Part shown: positions 53,337 through 62,706 of the stretch, piece by piece
Numbering within the stretch: position 1 is the stretch's first letter
Layout of the letters: every line of letters starts with the position of its first letter
Assembly (NCBI RefSeq): GCF_034314045.1
Contig: NZ_JAVIWL010000001.1
Coordinates: forward strand, 806,001 to 870,000
Reading direction: 5' to 3'
DNA from: Glaciimonas sp. CA11.2
GTDB lineage: Bacteria > Pseudomonadota > Gammaproteobacteria > Burkholderiales > Burkholderiaceae_D
DNA: 64,000 bases
Program-made: the position numbers and the translations under genes
The notes under the pieces: model-generated
Databases searched by the model: none
Told to the model about the DNA's origin: nothing
Seen by the model: only the letters and a program-made list of their open reading frames with translations

Positions 53337-54653
53337 ATGCGTCAGCGCCATGGCAATTTGCTAGGCGGACTGATGCTAGTGGTCGGCGCTTTATCGTCTT
53401 TTAATTCACAGGCACTTGATCTGGTGCAAACCTATCATCAAGCGCTTGCTAATGATGCAATTTATACAAGTGCCCGTTATGCATTAACGGCTGGCCGGGA
53501 AACCAGTGTTCAGGGTCGTGCAGGTCTGTTGCCGCAAATTGGACTAAGTGGGGCTTACAATCGATCAGGGGATAACTGGAATAAGAGCACCAACGAATAT
53601 GCTCTGCAATTAATTCAGCCGCTTTATCGTCCTGCGAATTGGGAGCAATATGAACAAGCAAAACTCTCCGTTGCTGGCAGCGAAGTTACATTTTTTCAGG
53701 CCGAGCAAGATTTGATATTGCGCGTCGGACAAGCTTACTTTGATGTATTGGCAGCGCAAGACGTGCTGACCTTTCTAAAAGCGCAAGAAAGCGCCATCGC
53801 AGAGCAATTAGCCTCCGCTAAACGCAATTTTGAAATTGGCAGCGCGACTATTACCGATACCAACGAAGCGCAAGCCAGCTTTGATCTGGTACTAGCACAA
53901 GAAATCGCGGCAAATAACAATCTGGAAGTTGCACGCAGCACGTTACAACAAATCAGCGGTCAAGCACCCGCGCCGCTGGCGACATTGCGTCCTAGCGTCA
54001 AGCTCAGTGCCCCGGAACCTGCGCAAATTACGCCTTGGGTTGGCATTGCAGAACAACAAAATTACAGCGTTTTGGGCCAGCAAATTTCGCTTGAAGCGGC
54101 AAAACGCCAAATCAAGTTAAAGCGCGCCGGACATTTACCTACTGTTGATCTGGTCGCAAGCCGTAATTTCTCTAATATTAATGGCAACAATAACCAATTT
54201 TCGAATGGTTCAGGCACATCTAATGCGATAGGCGTGCAATGGACGATTCCGCTGTACTCAGGCGGATCGGTTAACAGCGAAGTAAAACAGGCAGTCGCAC
54301 TGGAAGACAAAGCACGATCCGATCTTGAGTATGCCCGCAGGACGGCAGCGTTGAACGCGCGCCAGGCCTATTTAGGAGTAAGTAACGGATTGGCGCAGAT
54401 AAAAGCATTGGAAGCGGCAGAAATTTCCAGCCAGTCCTCGCTGGACTCGAATAAGCTAGGCTATCAGGTCGGGGTACGTATCAATATTGACGTATTGAAT
54501 GCGGAGCAACAGTTGTTTTCCACCCGCCGTGATTTGGCTAAGGTACGTTACGATACGTTGATGAATGGCCTAAAACTGAAAGCTGCAACCGGCGCTCTGA
54601 AAGAAAACGACCTGGTACAGGTTAATACATTGTTGGTCCCCGTTTATTATTAG
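53337..54653 (+). CDS. tolC: TolC-family outer membrane channel
   Basis: A 438-residue outer membrane protein that forms the exit duct of type I secretion and efflux systems. The signal peptide ends near SSFNSQA, and the mature protein starts LDLVQTYHQALANDAIY. Two TolC repeats with long helices follow, with the second half entry VGVRINIDVLNAEQQLF. The frame is open 39 codons further up into the rhodanese gene; the ATG at 53337 is chosen because the signal peptide follows it directly. Its neighbours are housekeeping; the RND operon has its own outer membrane gene. Confidence 0.92.
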   Translation: MRQRHGNLLGGLMLVVGALSSFNSQALDLVQTYHQALANDAIYTSARYALTAGRETSVQGRAGLLPQIGLSGAYNRSGDNWNKSTNEYALQLIQPLYRPANWEQYEQAKLSVAGSEVTFFQAEQDLILRVGQAYFDVLAAQDVLTFLKAQESAIAEQLASAKRNFEIGSATITDTNEAQASFDLVLAQEIAANNNLEVARSTLQQISGQAPAPLATLRPSVKLSAPEPAQITPWVGIAEQQNYSVLGQQISLEAAKRQIKLKRAGHLPTVDLVASRNFSNINGNNNQFSNGSGTSNAIGVQWTIPLYSGGSVNSEVKQAVALEDKARSDLEYARRTAALNARQAYLGVSNGLAQIKALEAAEISSQSSLDSNKLGYQVGVRINIDVLNAEQQLFSTRRDLAKVRYDTLMNGLKLKAATGALKENDLVQVNTLLVPVYY

Positions 54654-54894
54654 ACATAGCACTTGGGCCTTATAAACGCGTCACGAAGCTGATCGCAGTA
54701 CCAGTCGCAGAAAGATCACTGACATTCAGCAGTGCATCATTTCATTGGCGCTCGCAGCTTTAAATATCCAGAAATATAGGTCACTGCTGTCGCAGATAAG
54801 CGTTGCAAACCTTTTCGACCTTCATGCCAACTTTATCTGATTCAGAACTCCACGATTAATCTAGAGTAATGAATTATTTACATCATGAAGCGAC

Positions 54895-54939
54895 TTTGAT
54901 TGAAGCAAATCCTCGGATCTGCTTCAGATCAAATTTTTT
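54895..54939 (+). terminator. Plus-strand intrinsic terminator facing the tetR-type gene
   Basis: An interrupted hairpin, TTTGAT/ATCAAA, GAAGCA/TGCTTC and ATCC/GGAT over 54895-54933, is followed by TTTTTT (54934-54939). It overlaps the 3' end of the minus-strand tetR-type gene and would end transcripts coming from tolC. Confidence 0.6.
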
Positions 54940-55564
54940 CCAAAGTGGGTGCAGTTTTTAAGGCGTGGATACAAAGATCAACAATGTTGACTGCTTGCTC
55001 ACCCAAATCAAAGCTATCTGGGCTGAACAACCAATTATCCAGTACCCCTGACAACAGCGCCTGCACCGTAATCGCGGCCAAGGTGGTATCAAGATTGCGC
55101 GGCAATTGCCCTTTTGCCACTGCAAATCGCAAAATACGTTGAATATTGATGCGCCCCTCCAGAAAGCATTCTTGCTGGCGCATATAGATAGGATCCATTG
55201 GATCGACAAATTCGCACTTATGCAAAATCGTGGCAAAAATCTTACGCGTCTGTACGTTGTTGACACCCTCGCCCAATGCAAATAAGCACCAGCTTCGGAA
55301 TTGTCCGAGTGGGTCAATTGAACTCTCTTCAGCACTGTTACGAATCAGCGCTTCCATCGGCAGATGGACGCGCTCACACATCGTATTGAATAAATCACTT
55401 TTATTGGTGAAGTGCCAATAAATTGCACCACGAGAAACACCGGCGGCATTGGCTACGTCGGCAAGGGAAGTATGCGCTACACCTTGCGCATAAAATACGT
55501 CTACCGCTGCATCCAAAATGCGTGAGCGCGTTTCCAGCGCTTCTTCTTTTGTACATCTTGCCAT
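54929..55564 (-). CDS. TetR-family repressor of the RND efflux operon (AcrR-like)
   Basis: A 211-residue TetR/AcrR regulator. The N-terminal helix-turn-helix is at residues 33-52 (SLADVANAAGVSRGAIYWHF), and the C-terminal ligand domain follows the AcrR/TtgR pattern. It is divergent from the adaptor gene, and a perfect 22-bp palindrome that matches the E. coli AcrR operator half-sites lies in the shared gap at 55623-55644. Drugs or bile-like hydrophobics would release it. Confidence 0.93.
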   Translation of the reverse strand: MARCTKEEALETRSRILDAAVDVFYAQGVAHTSLADVANAAGVSRGAIYWHFTNKSDLFNTMCERVHLPMEALIRNSAEESSIDPLGQFRSWCLFALGEGVNNVQTRKIFATILHKCEFVDPMDPIYMRQQECFLEGRINIQRILRFAVAKGQLPRNLDTTLAAITVQALLSGVLDNWLFSPDSFDLGEQAVNIVDLCIHALKTAPTLEKI

Positions 55565-55622
55565 TTTTATTTATCTCCGAACCGATGTAGTGTGCAGGTG
55601 CAACATTTTTGCCACGAACAAC

Positions 55623-55649
55623 ACATACATTCATGAATGTATGTATAAT
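55623..55649 (+). promoter_or_regulatory. AcrR-type operator overlapping an RND promoter -10 box
   Basis: A perfect palindrome (55623-55644), half-sites ACATACATTC/GAATGTATGT, with the same ACATACATT arms as the known E. coli acrAB operator. TATAAT at 55644-55649 directly abuts it and is a perfect -10 box, so a bound repressor would block RNA polymerase. Confidence 0.85.
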
Positions 55650-55833
55650 AGCACATCCGCGGCGTCTTGCCGACTAACTTGAAGCGTCAGGACCATATAG
55701 TAGCCCGGCGCTTTACATTCCGTATTTTGGTCAACGTCAACTCCGCACCACCCTCAGCATGACCGGTACTTATTTAACGTACTTTTGCCGTACTTATTCA
55801 CGATACTTATTCACTTTTTGTGCGAGAAATTTT

Positions 55834-57084
55834 ATGAATTCAGTCAACTCACTATATCGTTTTACGCGGATAGCGTTAGCCATAGCAGTATTGTCAGCGG
55901 TTGCCGCTTGCGGTAAGAAACCAGATGCGCCAGGCGCACCGCCGCCTGCGGAAGTATCGATTATTAGTATCGCGCCTGAACGCCTCGCGCTGTCCTCAGA
56001 GTTGCCAGGCCGCCTGGAAGCGACCCGCATTGCAGAAGTGCGTGCGCGCGCCGCCGGCATTATTCTCAAGCGTAACTTTGTCGAAGGAAGCGACGTGAAA
56101 GCCGGTCAAATTTTGTTCCGCATTGACCCTGCGCAGTTACAGGCAACCTTTGAGAGCACGCAAGCAGCATTGGCAAAAGCAGACGCCAATCTGACTCAGG
56201 CAACCCTCAAAGCGCAACGTTATAAACCGTTGGTAGAAGCCAATGCGGTGAGCAAGCAAGATTATGACGACGCGGTAGCGTTACAAAAACAAGCCGCGGC
56301 TGATGTTGCTTCTGCCAAGGCCGCACGCCAGACTGCTAGCCTCAACCTTGGTTATGCCACGGTCAATTCGCCGATTTCCGGCCGTATCGGTCGCGCGCTG
56401 GTAACCGAAGGGGCGTTGGTTGGGCAAGGCGAAGTTACCCAGTTGGCAACCGTACAGCAGATCGACCCTATTTACGTCAATTTGACGCAATCCAGCACTG
56501 ACATATTGAAACTGCAGCAAGCGTTGAAAAACGGTCAATTGCAAAGCGTCGGCAAAGGACAGGCGAAAGTCACACTGGTCACGGAAGACGGTAGCACTTA
56601 CCCACAAAGCGGCAAATTACTATTTTCGGATCTGACGGTTGACCCGACTACCGGCTCGGTCAGCATCCGTGCTGAATTCCCTAATCCTGACCATAGTTTG
56701 TTGCCCGGCATGTACGTACGCGCCAAACTGGAACAAGCCGTCAACGATCAGGCGATCACAGTACCGCAACAAGCGGTCACACGGGATATGACAGGCGCGA
56801 CAGTCTTTGTCGTAGATGCTGACAACAAGGTGGTTGCGCGAACTATCAAAGCAGACAATGCCCAAGGTGATAAATGGGTCGTCACGGAAGGCCTGAAGAC
56901 CGGCGACAGAGTCATCGTGGAAGGTTTGCAAAAAATCAAACCGGGTGTCGTCGTTAAGCCAGTCCCATGGAAAAATCCAGCAGTCGCAGAGACCGCTACA
57001 ACAACGACCATGCCAACACCAGCGGCCGCACCGGCAGCGGCAGCAAGCGCAGCCGCCGCCTCGGCAACCTCTACCGCTAAATAA
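55834..57084 (+). CDS. RND efflux periplasmic adaptor (AcrA/MexA type)
   Basis: A 416-residue membrane-fusion lipoprotein linking the inner membrane pump to the outer membrane channel. The lipobox VAAC places the lipidated Cys at residue 26. Family traits are ELPGRLEATRIAEVRARAAG, the helical hairpin with SKQDYDDAVALQKQAAADVAS, and the beta-barrel VDPTTGSVSIRAEFPNP. The tail is Ala/Thr-rich. The start at 55834 leaves out 25 residues unlike a signal. It is first in the operon, 11 bp before the pump gene. Confidence 0.95.
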   Translation: MNSVNSLYRFTRIALAIAVLSAVAACGKKPDAPGAPPPAEVSIISIAPERLALSSELPGRLEATRIAEVRARAAGIILKRNFVEGSDVKAGQILFRIDPAQLQATFESTQAALAKADANLTQATLKAQRYKPLVEANAVSKQDYDDAVALQKQAAADVASAKAARQTASLNLGYATVNSPISGRIGRALVTEGALVGQGEVTQLATVQQIDPIYVNLTQSSTDILKLQQALKNGQLQSVGKGQAKVTLVTEDGSTYPQSGKLLFSDLTVDPTTGSVSIRAEFPNPDHSLLPGMYVRAKLEQAVNDQAITVPQQAVTRDMTGATVFVVDADNKVVARTIKADNAQGDKWVVTEGLKTGDRVIVEGLQKIKPGVVVKPVPWKNPAVAETATTTTMPTPAAAPAAAASAAAASATSTAK

Positions 57085-57095
57085 GGAGCACCCAG

Positions 57096-60000
57096 ATGGG
57101 AAAGTTTTTCATTGATCGCCCGGTTTTTGCTTGGGTGCTCGCTATTTTCATCCTGCTCGGGGGTGCTTTAGCCATTACGCAATTACCCGTTGCACAATAT
57201 CCGTCCATCGCGCCGCCTACGATCGTCATCAGCGCCAACTATCCAGGTGCGAAAGCACAAACTCTGGATGATAGTGTGACTAGTCTGATTGAACAGGAAA
57301 TGAACGGTGCGGACGGTTTGCAATACATTGAATCACAAAGCCAGGCAAACGGCGCCGTGCAAATCACGGTGACATTTTCGCCTGATACCAATGCCGATCT
57401 GGCAGCGGTAGACGTTCAAAACCGCTTGAAACGGGTCGAAGCCCGACTGCCAGCAGCAGTTACCCAACAGGGTGTACAGGTCACAAAGTCGCGTAGTAAC
57501 TTCTTGATGTTCATCGGCTTATCTTCTACCGATGGCAAACTTGATCCAGTCGCGCTGGGCGACTATTTGTCGCGCAATGTGCTCAATGAAATCAAACGCG
57601 TTCCTGGCGTTGGTCAAGCGCAGTTATTTGGTACAGAACGCGCGATGCGTATCTGGATTGATCCTGCTAAATTGGTCGGTCTGAATCTTACACCGGGTGA
57701 TGTTACCAGTGCCATTCAGGCGCAAAATGCCTTGGTCGCTGGCGGTACTATCGGTGATTTGCCAAGTCCGGGCACGCAGCAAATCTCTGCCACTGTCGTT
57801 GTTACCGGTCAACTGAATACAGTTGAGCAATTCGGCAATATTCAACTACGCGCTAACAAAGACGGCTCAATCGTCCGTCTGCGTGACGTCGCGCGTATTG
57901 AAATCGGCGGCCAATCGTATGCCACCTCGGGTCGTCTGGATGGTAAGCCAACGTCATTCGTCGGTGTTCAGTTGTCCCCAACGGCAAACGCGTTAGGCAC
58001 CGCTAAAGCAGTGCATGCCAAAATGGAAGAGTTGTCTAAATACTTCCCGGCTGGCGTCAAATATACCGTTCCATACGACACCTCAACTTTCGTCAAAATA
58101 TCGATCGAAGAAGTGGTCAAAACACTGATTGAAGCGATCATCCTGGTGTTCCTGGTGATGTATCTGTTCTTGCAGAATATTCGCTACACATTGATTCCGA
58201 CCATTGTGGTGCCGGTGGCGTTGATGGGTACTTTTGCTACGCTGCTATTGTTCGGCTTCTCGATCAACGTACTGACCATGTTCGGTATGGTGCTGGCAAT
58301 CGGTATTTTGGTCGATGATGCAATTGTGGTGGTCGAAAACGTTGAGCGCATCATGAGCGAAGAAGGTTTGTCGCCGCGCGACGCAACACGTAAGGCAATG
58401 GGACAAATTACCGGTGCGTTGATCGGTATCACGCTCGTGTTGATCGCAGTATTCATCCCGATGGCTTTCTTCAGCGGCGCGGTTGGTGCGATTTATCGCC
58501 AATTCTCGTTGTCGATGGTCGCGTCGATGTTCTTCTCTGTATTGATGGCATTTACGCTGACACCAGCATTGTGCGCCACAATCCTGAAGCCAGTGGAAGC
58601 GGGACATCATCACGAGAAAAAAGGCTTCTTCGGTTGGTTCAATCGTCGCTTTAACGCCACCACTACCAGCTATCAAGGAATTATCGCAAAGATGCTCACC
58701 AAAACCGGCCGTTACATGCTGGTCTATGGTGCGATCGTCGTCTGCGTTGGCTTACTTTATGCGCGTTTGCCAGCGTCATTTCTGCCAAGTGAAGATCAGG
58801 GTTATATCGTCACCAACGTGCAATTGCCCGCTGGTGCAAGCCAGAATCGTACTTTGGAGGTGATCAAGACAATCGAAGCGTATTACGCCAAGTTACCTGC
58901 CGTTGCGCACGTGGTTGCGATTACCGGCTTCAGCTTCTCTGGTAATGGGCAAAATGCTGGCCTGGTTTTCGTTCCGCTAAAAGACTGGAGTCAGCGTGGC
59001 CCGAGTGAATCTGCCGATGCGATAGCTGGCGCAGCATTTGGTGCTTTTTCTAAAATCAAAGATGCAATTATCTTTCCATTGAATCCACCACCGATCCCGG
59101 AATTGGGTAACGCAACGGGCTTCACTTTCCGCTTACAAGACCGCGCTGGTTTAGGGCACGCCGCGTTGATCGCGGCCCGTAATCAATTGCTGGGTATGGC
59201 TGGGAAAAGTAAAATTCTGGCTGGTATTCGCCCTGAAGGTTTGGAAGATGCGCCACAGTTACAACTTGATATTGACCGCGACAAAGCGAATGCGCTGGGC
59301 GTGACATTCGATGCCATTAACAGCACGCTATCGGTGGCGCTAGGTTCGGCCTACGTGAACGACTTCCCAAATCAGGGACGCCAACAACGTGTGATCGTAC
59401 AAGCTGATGCACCGCAACGTCTGCACCCCGAAGATCTGGCTAAACTGTACGTCAAAAATACAACTGGATCGATGGTGCCAATGTCAGCCTTTACCACCTC
59501 GCATTGGATCAGTGGACCGGTGCAACTGACGCGCTATAACGGCTATCCTGCAATGAAAATTTCGGGCGGCGCAGCACCAGGCCATAGTACTGGTGAAGCA
59601 ATGGACGAAATGGAAGCGCTGACGGCCAAATTGCCCCCGGGCTTTGGCTTTGAGTGGACCGGGCAATCGTTGGAAGAAAAAACCTCCGGATCACAAGCGC
59701 CGATGCTGTATCTGTTGTCCCTGATTGCGGTATTCCTGGTATTGGCTGCGTTGTACGAAAGCACGTCTATTCCATTCGCCGTGATGTTAGTGGTGCCGTT
59801 GGGTATTTTGGGCGCATTGCTGGGTGTGACGTTGCGCGGCATGCCGAACGATGTGTACTTTAAAGTCGGGATGATTACCGTCATCGGTTTGTCTGCGAAA
59901 AATGCGATTCTGATTATTGAGTTTGCAAAAGACTTGCAGGCACAAGGCAAGGGATTGATCGAAGCAACACTCGAAGCAGTACATTTGCGGTTCCGACCGA

Positions 60001-60248
60001 TTTTGATGACATCCATGGCGTTTATCCTCGGTGTATTGCCGTTAGCCATCAAGACCGGCGCGGGTTCAGGCAGTCAGCGTGCGATTGGTACCGGCGTGAT
60101 GGGCGGGATGATTACGGCGACCGTTTTGGCGGTATTCCTGGTGCCAGTCTTCTTCGTTGTGGTCCGTAAATTCTTCAAGGGCAGCGAGCGTCAGAACAAA
60201 ATGTATGCGGCCAACAAAAAAATTGATGTGGAGGACCAGCATGTTTAA
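57096..60248 (+). CDS. RND multidrug efflux pump (AcrB/MexB, HAE1 family)
   Basis: A 1050-residue proton-driven inner-membrane pump that expels drugs, dyes and detergents from membrane and periplasm. It opens MGKFFIDRPVFAWVLAIFI and has the proton-relay pair in GILVDDAIVVVENVERI (aspartates near residues 408-409), twelve membrane segments and two large periplasmic loops. Length is standard. It overlaps the outer membrane gene by 8 bp, forming a complete tripartite operon under the divergent TetR repressor. Confidence 0.97.
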   Translation: MGKFFIDRPVFAWVLAIFILLGGALAITQLPVAQYPSIAPPTIVISANYPGAKAQTLDDSVTSLIEQEMNGADGLQYIESQSQANGAVQITVTFSPDTNADLAAVDVQNRLKRVEARLPAAVTQQGVQVTKSRSNFLMFIGLSSTDGKLDPVALGDYLSRNVLNEIKRVPGVGQAQLFGTERAMRIWIDPAKLVGLNLTPGDVTSAIQAQNALVAGGTIGDLPSPGTQQISATVVVTGQLNTVEQFGNIQLRANKDGSIVRLRDVARIEIGGQSYATSGRLDGKPTSFVGVQLSPTANALGTAKAVHAKMEELSKYFPAGVKYTVPYDTSTFVKISIEEVVKTLIEAIILVFLVMYLFLQNIRYTLIPTIVVPVALMGTFATLLLFGFSINVLTMFGMVLAIGILVDDAIVVVENVERIMSEEGLSPRDATRKAMGQITGALIGITLVLIAVFIPMAFFSGAVGAIYRQFSLSMVASMFFSVLMAFTLTPALCATILKPVEAGHHHEKKGFFGWFNRRFNATTTSYQGIIAKMLTKTGRYMLVYGAIVVCVGLLYARLPASFLPSEDQGYIVTNVQLPAGASQNRTLEVIKTIEAYYAKLPAVAHVVAITGFSFSGNGQNAGLVFVPLKDWSQRGPSESADAIAGAAFGAFSKIKDAIIFPLNPPPIPELGNATGFTFRLQDRAGLGHAALIAARNQLLGMAGKSKILAGIRPEGLEDAPQLQLDIDRDKANALGVTFDAINSTLSVALGSAYVNDFPNQGRQQRVIVQADAPQRLHPEDLAKLYVKNTTGSMVPMSAFTTSHWISGPVQLTRYNGYPAMKISGGAAPGHSTGEAMDEMEALTAKLPPGFGFEWTGQSLEEKTSGSQAPMLYLLSLIAVFLVLAALYESTSIPFAVMLVVPLGILGALLGVTLRGMPNDVYFKVGMITVIGLSAKNAILIIEFAKDLQAQGKGLIEATLEAVHLRFRPILMTSMAFILGVLPLAIKTGAGSGSQRAIGTGVMGGMITATVLAVFLVPVFFVVVRKFFKGSERQNKMYAANKKIDVEDQHV

Positions 60249-61701
60249 TTCTTTACCAAAACACCTGACCAGCGTTCTGCTGCTGGCAGGCGTGCTATCG
60301 GGTTGCAGCATGGCCCCAACTTACGAGCGACCAACAGCGCCAGTGGCGGGGACTTTCCCTGCCGAGGAGTTTGCAACAACGCAATCAAACGCTGATGCGG
60401 TTGCACTGGGCTGGCGTCAGTTCTTCCCCGACCAGCGCCTTCAAACGCTGATTGCGGCAGCACTCGTCAACAACCGTGATTTGCGAACGGCAGCGCTGAA
60501 TATCGAAGCGGCAAGTGCGCAGTACAACATTACCGCTGCTGATGCATTGCCAAATTTTGAGGGCAATCTCAGCAAGACCCGCAGTCGCTCTGCCGCTAAT
60601 CAATTGCTTCCCGGTCAAGCGCCGGTCGGCAATGCTTATTCAGTCGGATTAAATATGACTGCGTTTGAGCTGGATTTTTTTGGGCGTGTACGTAGCCTGA
60701 AAGATGCGGCACTGGCAAGTTATCTATCTACTGAAGAAGCGCGCCGATCAGTACAAATTACCCTCGTTGCGCAAGTCGCTCAAGCGTATCTGGCGGAACG
60801 GTCCTATGCGGAACAGCAAGAACTGGCGCAACAAACGTTGAACAGCCGATTGCAGGACTATAAGCTAGCAAAAATGCGATTTGAAGTAGGCGCATCATCA
60901 GCACTCGACTTACGCGTATCCGAAACACTAGTGCAGTCTGCTCGTGTTTCATTTGCCACATTGGCCCGTCAACGCGGTCAGGCAACCAACGCGCTGACAT
61001 TATTGGTAGGCAAACCAATGACTGATCTTCCAGCGCCACAAACGCTGGAGTCTCAGCAAATCGTGACGGATATTCCTGCCGGTTTGCCGTCCGACTTACT
61101 GATCCGGCGTCCTGATATTCGCTCTGCCGAACAACAACTGCGTGCTGCCAACGCAAACATCGGCGCTGCCCGCGCTGCGTTCTTCCCACAAATATCTCTG
61201 ACTGCTGGGATCGGTAATGCCAGTTCGTCACTCGGTAGTCTGTTTGAAGCGGGTAGTCGTACCTGGTCATTTATCCCGCAACTGACGCTGCCGATTTTTG
61301 AGGGCGGACGTAATCGCGCTAATCTGACGTTGTCGGAAGTACGTAAAAACATTGCCGTCGCCAACTACGAAAAAACCATCCAGACCGCGTTCAGTGAAGT
61401 CGCTGATGCCTTGGTTGCACGTGGTGCACTTGATGAGCAATTGGATGCACAACAAGCCTTTTTAGTCGCGCAGCAAGAGCGCGTTAAATTGACCGACCTG
61501 CGCTTTAAGAACGGCATTGCCAGCTCTAATGAAATGTTGGACGCAGACCGCGATCTGTTTTCTGCTCAGCAAGCATTGATCCAGACGCGTCAATTGCGCT
61601 TGAACAACGCGATTGACTTGTATCGATCATTGGGTGGCGGCTTGAACGAAACGACACAAGCGCCCATAGCGGTGGTCACGTCGAAGCAGACAGTAAAATA
61701 A
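60241..61701 (+). CDS. RND efflux outer membrane lipoprotein (OprM/NodT family)
   Basis: A 486-residue outer membrane channel. The lipobox LSGC (Cys20) and the mature start SMAPTYERPTAPV are typical of NodT/OprM lipoproteins. Two OEP repeats follow. GGAGG lies a few bases before the ATG at 60241, within the 3' end of the pump gene. It ends the RND operon, with an intrinsic terminator 47 bp past the stop. Confidence 0.95.
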   Translation: MFNSLPKHLTSVLLLAGVLSGCSMAPTYERPTAPVAGTFPAEEFATTQSNADAVALGWRQFFPDQRLQTLIAAALVNNRDLRTAALNIEAASAQYNITAADALPNFEGNLSKTRSRSAANQLLPGQAPVGNAYSVGLNMTAFELDFFGRVRSLKDAALASYLSTEEARRSVQITLVAQVAQAYLAERSYAEQQELAQQTLNSRLQDYKLAKMRFEVGASSALDLRVSETLVQSARVSFATLARQRGQATNALTLLVGKPMTDLPAPQTLESQQIVTDIPAGLPSDLLIRRPDIRSAEQQLRAANANIGAARAAFFPQISLTAGIGNASSSLGSLFEAGSRTWSFIPQLTLPIFEGGRNRANLTLSEVRKNIAVANYEKTIQTAFSEVADALVARGALDEQLDAQQAFLVAQQERVKLTDLRFKNGIASSNEMLDADRDLFSAQQALIQTRQLRLNNAIDLYRSLGGGLNETTQAPIAVVTSKQTVK

Positions 61702-61747
61702 AATCGTAAAGATATACATCTGTAAAGGGAAGAAATTCACTTAGAAC

Positions 61748-61783
61748 AAAGCCCGCAACGGATTAATCCTTGCGGGCTTTTTT
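61748..61783 (+). terminator. Intrinsic terminator of the RND operon
   Basis: AAAGCCCGCAA (61748-61758) pairs perfectly with TTGCGGGCTTT (61770-61780), followed by TTT. It can work in both directions because an A-run precedes it, so it may also serve the convergent ydcF-type gene. Confidence 0.9.
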
Positions 61784-61819
61784 AATGACTCTATGGAATA
61801 TCACTCGCGATAGATGACA

Positions 61820-62581
61820 TCAATAGCGTAACCTGTACCACACGATACCGATCCATTCATGCAACGCATAATAACTGCGGCGAAGCCCTTCTCCGGTCGG
61901 CATAAAATCCAACAATGACTGTTGGCTACGACTAAAAAATACCGTCGGCGCAGGTATTCCGTCCAAACCACTTTGCTTGAAAATCATCCGCGCACGTGGC
62001 ATATGAATCGCATCCGTCACTAACAAAATATGCTTCACTTTGTCCCGAGAGAGAATTGCGTAGGACAGAGAAGCATTTTGCGCCGTGTTATCGGAAGCGT
62101 CCTCGATCCATTTCACTGGCGTACCAAAATCCTGCTCCAGAGAGCGCGCCATCACCGCCGCCTCCGACTCTCCACCACCTTCTGGTTGTCCGCCAGTGAC
62201 TAATATTGGCAAGCCAGTTTCTCGATGCAGTTTGGCCGCATAGCGCAGTCGGGCTAACGTCACGTAACTGGGACTATCAACATCGCCATATTCCGGAGAA
62301 TTGGCTAACCGACCGCCACCAAGAACGACGATAGCTTGCGCGTCCCCGATTGATTTCATATTGAGAACAGGCGCCTGATTTTCTAACGGCGCGACAAACA
62401 ATAAAGAACCTGCTTTAGTGCTGATCACTAGCAAAATAATCAGTGCACCAACACTGAGCGATAACCCGCAACGAGAGTAGCGGCGACGTAAAGCCAAGCC
62501 CAGAAAACAGACCAACATCAAACTCGTAGGTGGAAGCAAAAATGTACTGACAAGATTATTGATAATAAGAGCAATGTGCAT
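61820..62581 (-). CDS. YdcF/ElyC-family DUF218 protein
   Basis: A 253-residue inner-membrane protein. Two membrane segments in the first 60 residues are followed by a periplasmic DUF218 domain with AIVVLGGGRL near residues 85-94, GLPILVTGG and HILLVTDAIHMPRA. ElyC of E. coli, of the same type, supports peptidoglycan precursor metabolism. The start at 62581 drops 17 residues not seen in the family. It is downstream of waaA in the same direction, 125 bp away. Confidence 0.87.
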   Translation of the reverse strand: MHIALIINNLVSTFLLPPTSLMLVCFLGLALRRRYSRCGLSLSVGALIILLVISTKAGSLLFVAPLENQAPVLNMKSIGDAQAIVVLGGGRLANSPEYGDVDSPSYVTLARLRYAAKLHRETGLPILVTGGQPEGGGESEAAVMARSLEQDFGTPVKWIEDASDNTAQNASLSYAILSRDKVKHILLVTDAIHMPRARMIFKQSGLDGIPAPTVFFSRSQQSLLDFMPTGEGLRRSYYALHEWIGIVWYRLRY

Positions 62582-62706
62582 TTTGTATTCTTCAATTCGC
62601 TCGAGATAGTTATGGCTTGCATGGATGCGCAAATGTGCGAGTTTGCGGGAAAGTCATTCGTGACTATTTCCCGAATCTGGCGAAAACCGACTAGTGCAGA
62701 TTCTAT

